A DNA stretch of 8,413 nucleotides from Alphaproteobacteria bacterium. GTDB taxonomy: Bacteria > Pseudomonadota > Alphaproteobacteria > Micropepsales > Micropepsaceae. The stretch's first letter is position 1; each line of letters starts with the position of its first letter. The notes beneath the pieces are model-generated. The model was not told where the DNA came from and searched no databases. It saw nothing but the letters and a program-made list of their open reading frames with translations. Location of the stretch: contig JAATGK010000373.1 of NCBI GenBank assembly GCA_015654715.1, positions 1-8,413 on the forward strand, in the 5' to 3' direction. The translations under genes and the position numbers were made by a program. Positions 1-5,618 of this stretch are shown here, piece by piece.

Positions 1-510
1 ATCGGGAAATCCGATGTCGCGGAGTTGTTGGCCTTTCCAAACCCGCGCCAGCGCCAGAACGTCCTCACGCGTGTCGTCCATGGTGAAGGTGAGTTCGCCG
101 TAGCGGGACGCCAAGGCACGGCCGCGCCGCTCGCGATCGCGTACCAAGCCGTGGTGACGTTTCAGAAGCTGCTCGCGATAGTCTTCGAACCGGGCAAAGC
201 GTGTCCAATCGATGAAGGGCGCCAGATCCATGCCCGGGAAGCGGCTGTCCTGCCATGCTGCGGCGTCGATCTCGCCGCGGCTGACCCATTGGGCATAGCG
301 CCCGGGCCGCACCGGCCCGTCGATTTCGTTTGCCGTGAGCGGCTGATGAAAATCGAGGAACAACAGGCGCGTCACGGTTTTCTTGCCGTCGACAACCAGC
401 AAACGCAGCACGTCGTCGCCGATGCGCACGTTTTCGATCGCCGTCTCGCGGTCTTTGAAATAGACCGCCGCGGCCGCTTCGAGGAAGTCTGGTGAGGCGT
501 AGAAGTTCAT
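1..510 (-). CDS. BioF2/CelD-like GNAT-fold acyltransferase, N-terminal part (runs off left edge)
   Basis: The reverse strand encodes 170 residues from an ATG at 510 to the window edge without a stop; the C-terminal half of the usual 350-400 residues is missing. It opens MNFYASPDFLEAAA. Residues 105-165 have the look of the FemAB/BioF2-like (CelD) acyltransferases: an aromatic segment (FARFEDYREQLLKRHH), an Arg-rich stretch (RDRERRGRALASRYG) and a W-K-x-Q-Q segment near residue 158. The family transfers acyl groups to amino or hydroxyl groups, often on cell-surface polysaccharide precursors in the cytoplasm. The start is well fixed: an in-frame TAA lies eight codons upstream with no other start codon between. 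A GAGGAG (531-526) is the best ribosome site, but its spacing of about 15 bases is long. The gene diverges from the polysaccharide operon, and a role in decorating the same polymer is inference. The family call rests on pattern recognition of a partial protein. Confidence 0.72.
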   Translation of the reverse strand, partial: MNFYASPDFLEAAAAVYFKDRETAIENVRIGDDVLRLLVVDGKKTVTRLLFLDFHQPLTANEIDGPVRPGRYAQWVSRGEIDAAAWQDSRFPGMDLAPFIDWTRFARFEDYREQLLKRHHGLVRDRERRGRALASRYGELTFTMDDTREDVLALARVWKGQQLRDIGFPD

Positions 511-539
511 AACCCTGAAGCCCGTCTCCTCGTCTTAAC

Positions 540-558
540 GATGTGCGTGCGGCACATC
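540..558. repeat. Perfect 7-bp inverted repeat, GATGTGC / GCACATC
   Basis: GATGTGC (540-546) and GCACATC (552-558) are exact reverse complements separated by five bases. The element starts 30 bases upstream of the leftward acyltransferase ATG, so it could be an operator half-site pair or a hairpin in that gene's 5' leader. No T-tract follows on either strand, so it does not look like an intrinsic terminator. The repeat is seen directly; any function is inference. Confidence 0.45.
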
Positions 559-569
559 TGGAGCGAGAG

Positions 570-628
570 CCTAACGGCTCCAAGGTTAGTAAACGGTTTT
601 CAGCCCCCTCACGCACTTACCTAACGGC
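570..628 (+). repeat. Direct repeat CCTAACGGC, two copies 50 bases apart
   Basis: Identical 9-mers lie at 570-578 and 620-628, start to start 50 bases, which is close to five turns of DNA helix. The first copy is partly embedded in a GAGCC-TAAC-GGCTC hairpin (567-580), and a GTTAG at 585-589 is complementary to its CTAAC. Helical phasing would fit a pair of binding sites for one regulator, but no known operator is recognised and two copies could be chance. Confidence 0.3.
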
Positions 629-790
629 AGGAATGTTCAAGCCCTGCCGCGGTTTAGCGGCCAAAGGCGGGCCTCGGCCGAACCGACTCATCAACCTTTC
701 GCGCGATTAACCCAATGGTGAGAGCGCGGTGACCACAATACGGGGGGGCAAAGTCCCGTTGGCCCCGGGATCAGCCTTCTGCCGAACCCA

Positions 791-798
791 AGAGAGGA
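791..798 (+). promoter_or_regulatory. Ribosome binding site that favours the GTG start at 807
   Basis: AGAGAGGA lies 8 bases upstream of the GTG at 807. The alternative in-frame GTG at 729 has only a weak GGTGAG upstream and would add 26 residues that do not resemble the start of Wzz/GumC-type proteins. This site therefore decides the start in favour of 807. Confidence 0.6.
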
Positions 799-806
799 AT
801 GCGCGC

Positions 807-2849
807 GTGCCCAGCTTTCGTCCCTTGCCGAACGACCGGTCGCGGTCCGCCCGCGGATTCGGCTTGCGGCAGATATGGGACGTGGTGCAGCGCAACGCCC
901 GCCTGATCACGCTGACGACTCTGACCGTCGTGCTGCTGGCGACGATCTACGTTTTGCAAGTCCGCCCACACTATGACGCGACCTCGGAGGTCATGCTCGA
1001 TCCGCGCAAGTGGAGCGTCGAGAATGCGACGGCCGTCTTGTCCAGCCTGCCGGCCGATCAACCGACCATTCTGAACCAGATCGAAATTCTCACCTCGCAC
1101 CGCTTTGCCGGCGAAGTGGTCGATCGCCTTCATCTCGACCACGATCCCGAGTTTTCCACGCCAGGATTTGCCAGCCTGCTGTTTGCGTCGGATGACGGGC
1201 CGCGCGAGACCGCGATCACCAAACTGCGCAGCGGCCTCAAAGTGGCGCAAGCCGGATTCTCCAGTTCGATTCGCGTCACGGTCGCTTCGGTCGATCGCGA
1301 CAAGGCGGCCGCGATCGCATCGGCCGTCGCCTCGATGTATGTGGCTGAGCAACTCGGCACCAAGACGCAGGCGTCGCGCCAGGCCAGCCTCTGGCTCAAC
1401 CAGCGCGTCACCGAACTGGCGCGCCAGGTGCGGGACGCCGAAGCCGCCGTCCAGAAGTACAAGGCCGATCATCACATCACACTCACCGCCACCGGCACCT
1501 CCGTGCTTGAGCAGCAAGTCGCCGATCTCAACAGCCAGCTCACGGTGGCGCGCACCGATTACGACGACAAGGCATCGAAAGCCGGCCGCACCACCCAGCT
1601 TTTGCAATCGGGGGCGCTCGCATCGGCGCCTCAGGTTATCGCCTCGCCGCTGATCGCCAGTCTTCGGACCCAGCAATCCGAACTCAACCGCGAGATCGCC
1701 AACCTCGCCACCAAATACGGCCCCAATCATCCCAAGATGATCGAGCTGATAGCTCAGCGCGGCGATCTTGAAGCCAAGATTTCGCAGGAGACATTGCGCA
1801 TTGCCGAATCCGTCCGCAACGAGGCGGATAGCTCGGGCACGCATGTGGCTTCGTTGCAGAAAAGTCTGCGCCAGATCGAGGATTTGAGCGCCCGTGAGAA
1901 GCAGGAAGGGGTCGAACTGACGGCGTTGCAGTCGGCCGCCGCCTCGGCGCGGGCGATGTATCAGGCGTTCCTCACCCAATTCAGCCAGACCGAAAATCAG
2001 CAGGGCATCTTGCGCCCGGATGCGTACGTCATTTCGGCATCTGAAGTGACCGAGGCGTTCGGGCCGCAGACCAAGTTGCTCGCCGTCCTCAGCGCCATCC
2101 CCGCTGGGCTGCTGCTTGGCCTCGCTTTGGCGTTCATGGCCGAGCGCGGCTTGGTGCCGGCAGAGTCAAACCCGGCCGCCAGACCCGAACCATTGCGCCA
2201 ACCGCCGTATCAACCAGCGCCCCAACCGGCCGCGGTCCTGCCGGAAATGGGCGCCGGGCTCCGTGCCGCCGATCTTGTGGTTACCAGTCCGCGCGCGTCG
2301 TTTGCTGTGGCGGTGGCGCAGCTTTTGTCCGGCGTTCTTGCTGTCGCCCAGCCGCCGGCGACAATCGTGGTTACGGCGATGACGCCAGGGGCGGGCAAAA
2401 CGACGCTCGCTTTGGCGCTCGCCCGTGCCGCGGCGCAAGCGGGCATCCGGACGATTGTCGTCGATGCCAACCGATCGGCGTGTCATCTCGGCGCCATGAC
2501 CGGGCGGACGGCCGCTGTCTTGGCTTGGCCGGATACGTTCGCACGCCAGGGTGCTGCCGACGATTTCATCGCGTCGGATCCCTTGTCAACGGCGCTGGTG
2601 ATGGCCGACGACCCGCATCTCAGCGGCTATGAAAGCGTACTGGCGCCGCCGGTGCTGGCGCGGCTGATCGCCAATTTCAAGACCAATCTCGATCTCGTCA
2701 TTGTTGTCGCGCCGCTCCTCGGCGACGCGCTGGTTCCCTCGGTCCTGGTCCTTGCCGATATAGTACTGGTGGCGGTCGACGGCCGCCAGCCTGGGTTGCC
2801 CGTCCGCTTGCCGTATCCGGCCTTAACGGTCGTCACGCACGCTCGCTGA
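807..2849 (+). CDS. Wzz/GumC-like polysaccharide co-polymerase with degenerate BY-kinase-like C-terminal domain
   Basis: A 680-residue inner-membrane protein predicted to control chain length and assembly of an exopolysaccharide. The N-terminal Wzz region begins with a cytoplasmic stretch (FGLRQIWDVVQRN), then a membrane segment at about residues 32-52. A long periplasmic region with Gln/Ala-rich coiled-coil character (about 190-260 and 285-395) follows, including KYGPNHPKM (303-311) as in GumC/ExoP proteins. A second membrane segment lies at about 424-444, then a Pro-rich linker (451-479) and a P-loop domain. The Walker A motif is intact (TPGAGKTT, Lys531). Walker A' reads VVDANRSA (Asp553) in place of the usual D-x-D-x-R. 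The IIDTPP-type Walker B segment reads IVVAPL (632-637), losing its Asp. The protein stops about 150 residues after Walker A with no C-terminal tyrosine cluster, so kinase activity is doubtful, though ATP binding may persist. It is first in the rightward operon. An in-frame GTG at 729 would give 706 residues. Confidence 0.88.
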   Translation: MPSFRPLPNDRSRSARGFGLRQIWDVVQRNARLITLTTLTVVLLATIYVLQVRPHYDATSEVMLDPRKWSVENATAVLSSLPADQPTILNQIEILTSHRFAGEVVDRLHLDHDPEFSTPGFASLLFASDDGPRETAITKLRSGLKVAQAGFSSSIRVTVASVDRDKAAAIASAVASMYVAEQLGTKTQASRQASLWLNQRVTELARQVRDAEAAVQKYKADHHITLTATGTSVLEQQVADLNSQLTVARTDYDDKASKAGRTTQLLQSGALASAPQVIASPLIASLRTQQSELNREIANLATKYGPNHPKMIELIAQRGDLEAKISQETLRIAESVRNEADSSGTHVASLQKSLRQIEDLSAREKQEGVELTALQSAAASARAMYQAFLTQFSQTENQQGILRPDAYVISASEVTEAFGPQTKLLAVLSAIPAGLLLGLALAFMAERGLVPAESNPAARPEPLRQPPYQPAPQPAAVLPEMGAGLRAADLVVTSPRASFAVAVAQLLSGVLAVAQPPATIVVTAMTPGAGKTTLALALARAAAQAGIRTIVVDANRSACHLGAMTGRTAAVLAWPDTFARQGAADDFIASDPLSTALVMADDPHLSGYESVLAPPVLARLIANFKTNLDLVIVVAPLLGDALVPSVLVLADIVLVAVDGRQPGLPVRLPYPALTVVTHAR

Positions 2850-3005
2850 CAATTCCGTTTCCCCCATAACATCTAGCAGACCTCTTGCATGACTGCCCTG
2901 GCAGCGGCCGATGCTGTTCCATTTTGGAATGGTTCTGACCGCTTCAGGCAGCAAAGGCCGCGTCCTCGCGCAATTGCTGTTCCAGGTTGGTGCAGGGGTC
3001 GTGAC
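2850..3005. other. 156-base gap with short palindromes, probably non-coding
   Basis: The reading frame of the next gene stays open back to an ATG at 2889, but that ATG lacks a Shine-Dalgarno sequence and residues 1-39 of the longer product look like random GC-rich translation. I treat the stretch as non-coding. It holds a 12-bp palindrome (CTGCC-CT-GGCAG, 2893-2904) and an inverted repeat CCATT-TTGG-AATGG (2919-2932). These could be operator sites or a processing signal between the first and second genes. No terminator with a T-tract and no clear promoter is visible. Confidence 0.35.
2994..2998 (+). promoter_or_regulatory. Ribosome binding site that favours the GTG start at 3006
   Basis: AGGGG lies 7 bases upstream of the GTG at 3006, while the in-frame ATG at 2889 has no purine-rich site before it. 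The resulting protein of 274 residues also fits the usual length of WecG/TagA enzymes better than 313. Confidence 0.5.
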
Positions 3006-3830
3006 GTGACTTTGGTTGATCAGTTTATATCCCAGACGCCGATCCCGGACGGGCGCAGTCCCGTATTGGGAATTGCGTTCTCGCCTTTGACCCGTGACAT
3101 GCTGATCCGGCACCTGCTGCTCGATCGCATCCCGGCGGACGAGGGCGCGCGCCTGATCGTCACCGCCAATGTCGACCACATCTCGAATCTGGCCCGCAGC
3201 GCCCGCTTTCGTGCCGCTTATGCCGGCGCCTGGGCAGCGACCGCCGATGGCGCGCCAGTTTACCTTTACGCGCGTCTGCAAGGGAATGCGGTACCGGAAC
3301 GCGTGACCGGCGCCGATCTGACCGCATTGTTGCTGGACAAGATGGTGCCGGGCAGCGACCGCCCATTCTTCGTGGTCGGCTCGGCTGAGACCGGGCGGCG
3401 GTTGCGCCAAATCTTGATTCGCCACGGCTTTTCCCGCGACGCAATAGCCTTTTCCTGCCCCGGATTCGGCTTTGAAAATCATGCTCTTGCCTCGGCAGTG
3501 CTCGCCGGGGCGATCCGGGGTCACGGCACCACACATCTTTTCGTCGGGCTCGGCGCGCCCAAATCCGAAATCTGGATTCACGAACACCGCCATCTTTTGG
3601 GCGACACCTATGCGCTCGCGATCGGCGCCAGCCTCGATTTCCATGTTGGCCTCCGCCGCCGCGCGCCGGTCTGGATGCGCCATGCTGGTCTGGAGTGGGC
3701 TTGGCGGGTGCTGGTGGAGCCGAGGCGTCTGTTCCGGCGCTACTTCGTTGAATCCTGGTCCGCGCTGCGCGTGATGACGCGGGACTTGTTCGGCTTCGAG
3801 CCTGAAGTGGACGACAGGGGGGCTGCTTAG
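3006..3830 (+). CDS. WecG/TagA/CpsF-family glycosyltransferase (GT26)
   Basis: The family transfers a sugar, such as N-acetylmannosaminuronate in WecG, N-acetylmannosamine in TagA or glucuronate in GumM, to a lipid-linked acceptor at the cytoplasmic face of the inner membrane. Family landmarks occur in order in the 274 residues: VLGIAFSPLTRDML (20-33), VTANVDH (52-58, with the conserved Thr53 and Asn55), ATADGAPV (78-85, with Asp81 as probable catalytic base), PERVTGADL (97-105), FVVGSAETG (122-130), PGFGF (152-156), VGLGAPKSE (180-188), IGASLDFHVG (206-215), and a basic, Trp-rich tail APVWMRHAGLEWAWRV (220-235) then EPRRLFRRYF for membrane association. The motif usually read as PKQE is PKSE here (Ser187). 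The donor and acceptor sugars cannot be read from sequence. In Caulobacter, HfsJ of the holdfast pathway is of this family. The next gene starts 8 bases after the stop, so co-expression is very likely. A start at ATG 2889 (313 aa) is less likely. Confidence 0.9.
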   Translation: MTLVDQFISQTPIPDGRSPVLGIAFSPLTRDMLIRHLLLDRIPADEGARLIVTANVDHISNLARSARFRAAYAGAWAATADGAPVYLYARLQGNAVPERVTGADLTALLLDKMVPGSDRPFFVVGSAETGRRLRQILIRHGFSRDAIAFSCPGFGFENHALASAVLAGAIRGHGTTHLFVGLGAPKSEIWIHEHRHLLGDTYALAIGASLDFHVGLRRRAPVWMRHAGLEWAWRVLVEPRRLFRRYFVESWSALRVMTRDLFGFEPEVDDRGAA

Positions 3831-3838
3831 AAGCCGCC

Positions 3839-4945
3839 ATGCCCGCCACCGGATTTTCCAACCCCGACCGTTCACAGCATCGCCGGATTCTCATCGCTGG
3901 CGGGCATGAACATATTCGCGGTGGCCTTGAAATCTTCATCGCCCGCGCCCGCACCTGTCTCGGAATTGACGCCCATTGTTTCACCGAAACGCCGGGCGCG
4001 GCGCCGGGCAGCCTGGGGCGCTACATCCGCGCCTTGCGAAGCTTTCGCCGGGCGCTGCCTTTGTGCGACATCGTCTGGCTCCAGTACGGCAGCGCCTTCG
4101 ACCTTGCGTACCTTGTCGTCGCCAAACTGTCCGGCAAGAAAATCGCCGTGACCCCGCATTTGGGCGGCGGCTGGCGTTCGATGCGCCACGGCGCCGTGCG
4201 CACGCTCTGCAACCGCCTTCTCATGGTCGCCGACGCCGTCTTCACGCTCCACCAGACCCAGCCGCAGGCGCTGCGTTTTCCTGCGCGTCTTCGCCGGCGC
4301 TGTCGCGTGATGGGAACCTTCCTGCCGCGGGAATTGCTTGAGGGCGAAACGCTATCCCGCCATCCGGCCGGGCCGCTCAAGCTGGTGCATGTGGCGCGGC
4401 TGTCGGCCGCCAAAGGCAGTTTTGCGTTTCTCGACGTTTGCGAAACGCTCCGCCGTCGCGGCGTCGCCGTCGAAGCCGTCATGGTTGGGCCGGGAGATGA
4501 CGCGGTTCGCGGCGCGCTGACAGCCGACATCGACCGGCGCGGTCTTGCCGTCACGCTGCTGGGCGCCTTGCCGCCGGCGGACCTCATCGCCATGCTGCGC
4601 CGCCAGGATGTGCTGGTGAATCTGTCGCTGCAGGACGCTTATCCACTCACGGTCCTCGAAGCGCTGCTCTGCGGTGTGGTACCGGTTGTCGCAAGTTTGC
4701 CGGGAACCAGGGAACTTGCCGCCGACGCCCCGGCGATAGCACTGGTCACCGGACAAGATACCGAAGCCGCCGCCGACCGCATCCTCGCCATCGATTGGGC
4801 CGGCTTTGGCAGCAGCGCCGAGGTCCTGCGCCGCAAATTCGGCTGGACGGCTCTGGCGCGGCGCTACGCCGATGCCTTTACCGGATTGACGGCAAATCCG
4901 CCCCGGAATGTTTGCAGCCCATCGATCAAGGCCACCGCCTCATGA
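3839..4945 (+). CDS. GT4-type glycosyltransferase (GT-B fold)
   Basis: A 368-residue cytoplasmic glycosyltransferase that probably adds one sugar of the repeat unit using a nucleotide-sugar donor with retention of configuration, as known for GT4. The N-terminal Rossmann half begins RILIAGG (16-22), with a glycine loop HIRGGLEIF (25-33) that normally contacts donor or acceptor. The C-terminal half begins KLVHVARLSAAKG (181-193), where Arg187 and Lys192 match the conserved donor-phosphate ligands. The E-x7-E motif appears as D-x7-E (Asp266 to Glu274, in DAYPLTVLEALLCG), a conservative change seen in some members. The last 20 residues (Pro/Ser-rich) look unstructured. The ATG at 3839 leaves 8 bases after the preceding stop. 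An AGGGGGG (3816-3822) sits rather far upstream, at 16 bases, so translation may depend on coupling. The end overlaps the methyltransferase start. The sugar specificity is unknown. Confidence 0.88.
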   Translation: MPATGFSNPDRSQHRRILIAGGHEHIRGGLEIFIARARTCLGIDAHCFTETPGAAPGSLGRYIRALRSFRRALPLCDIVWLQYGSAFDLAYLVVAKLSGKKIAVTPHLGGGWRSMRHGAVRTLCNRLLMVADAVFTLHQTQPQALRFPARLRRRCRVMGTFLPRELLEGETLSRHPAGPLKLVHVARLSAAKGSFAFLDVCETLRRRGVAVEAVMVGPGDDAVRGALTADIDRRGLAVTLLGALPPADLIAMLRRQDVLVNLSLQDAYPLTVLEALLCGVVPVVASLPGTRELAADAPAIALVTGQDTEAAADRILAIDWAGFGSSAEVLRRKFGWTALARRYADAFTGLTANPPRNVCSPSIKATAS

Positions 4946-5565
4946 GCATCTATCAGATCATAATTCCGTTGCAGGTGATGTTCCGCGGCCGCCGGATGCG
5001 CCGCTTCGCCGAGATGTTCGGGTTGCATGACGGCCTGCGGGTGATCGATGTCGGCGGGCGCAAGTGTAACTGGACCTTGATCGACCAAAGGCCGGATGTC
5101 ACTCTCACCAATATCGAATTCAACAGCTATGAAGACGGGCGTTTCCATTACGTCCACACCGATGGCGGCAAGCTTCCCTACGCCGACAACAGCTTCGCGC
5201 TTTGCTATTCGAATTCGGTGATCGAGCATGTCGGCGATGCCAAGGCGCGTCAGGCCTTCGCTGCCGAGATCCGCCGCATCGCGCCCAGCTATTACGTTCA
5301 GACGCCGAACAAATGGTTCTTTTCCGATCCCCACACGGTCGGTGCTTTCGTGCATTGGCTGCCCAAGCGCTGGCAGCGCAAGCTGATCCGCTGGTGCACG
5401 CCTTGGGGCCTTGTCGACCGGCCGAGTCAGGCTGCGATTGACGCGCTTCTCGCGGAGATCGACCTGTTGACGGTGGCGGAAATGCGGGCGCTATTCCCCG
5501 ATGCCACAATCCTTAAGGAACGCTTTTTCGGCCTGACCAAGTCGATCATTGCCGTCCGCCGGTAA
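4942..5565 (+). CDS. SAM-dependent methyltransferase (Methyltransf_11-like)
   Basis: A 207-residue class I methyltransferase, probably acting on a sugar of the repeat unit or on the chain end. The SAM-binding strand and loop is RVIDVGGRKCNW (33-44), a shortened form of the usual D-x-G-x-G-x-G. It is followed by the acidic second strand TNIEF (56-60), then KLPYADNSFALCYSNSVIEHV (77-97), a near-consensus Methyltransf_11 segment. YYVQTPNKWFFSDPHT (117-132) and FVHWLPKRW (136-144) resemble methyltransferases of polysaccharide clusters. The start codon overlaps the glycosyltransferase stop (ATGA, 4942-4945), which implies translational coupling. An in-frame upstream ATG at 4795 lies inside the previous gene and is rejected. 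The acceptor atom and sugar are not deducible. A role in capping chain growth, as known for WbdD-type systems, is one possibility but is inference. Confidence 0.85.
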   Translation: MSIYQIIIPLQVMFRGRRMRRFAEMFGLHDGLRVIDVGGRKCNWTLIDQRPDVTLTNIEFNSYEDGRFHYVHTDGGKLPYADNSFALCYSNSVIEHVGDAKARQAFAAEIRRIAPSYYVQTPNKWFFSDPHTVGAFVHWLPKRWQRKLIRWCTPWGLVDRPSQAAIDALLAEIDLLTVAEMRALFPDATILKERFFGLTKSIIAVRR

Positions 5566-5618
5566 ACCCTTCCGACTTAGTAAACAGGCGTTAAGACCGT
5601 CTGTGCGACCGTTGGCAA
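5566..5618. other. Short gap with AT-rich 9-mers and a GACCGT direct repeat
   Basis: This 53-base gap carries TTAGTAAAC (5577-5585) and CGTTAAGAC (5589-5597), both of which also occur in the divergent region at the left (586-594, and reverse-complemented at 532-540). It also carries GACCGT twice (5595-5600 and 5607-5612, period 12). It is notably more AT-rich than the genes on either side. It could hold an internal promoter or regulator site for the polymerase and flippase genes. No terminator hairpin with a T-tract is seen. Confidence 0.3.

Larger units (their letters stand above)
511..806. promoter_or_regulatory. Divergent intergenic region between the acyltransferase and polysaccharide operon
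   Basis: This gap of roughly 300 bases separates two divergent genes, so promoters for both should lie here. I see no convincing -35/-10 pair or sigma-54 site on either strand. It does hold a 7-bp inverted repeat (540-558), a direct repeat CCTAACGGC (570-578 and 620-628), a short GAGCC/GGCTC hairpin (567-580), a GCCGC/GCGGC inverted repeat (646-661), one GANTC site of the kind methylated by CcrM in alphaproteobacteria (685-689), and a run of seven G (742-748). Part of it (729-806) is open in the frame of the downstream gene, but I regard that as leader. The regulatory role is inferred from position. Confidence 0.5.

Noticed and set aside
25..495. Open frame of 156 codons on the plus strand at the left edge
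   Set aside because: The reverse strand here encodes a coherent acyltransferase N-terminus with a fixed start. The plus-strand product has no family features and no ribosome site.
65..616. Minus-strand open frame of 183 codons overlapping the acyltransferase
   Set aside because: It is in a different frame from the acyltransferase, and its product is Arg-rich and low-complexity, typical of an out-of-frame reading.
771..1979. Long open frame on the minus strand (402 codons) opposite the co-polymerase gene
   Set aside because: It is a GC-bias shadow. The product is Arg/Gly/Gln-rich with no recognisable domain, while the opposite strand encodes a clear Wzz/GumC protein.
2823..2880. Possible frameshift cutting short the kinase domain of the co-polymerase
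   Set aside because: I looked for a continuation of the BY-kinase C-terminus in the other frames past 2849 and found none, so the short end appears natural. A sequencing check of this spot would still settle it.
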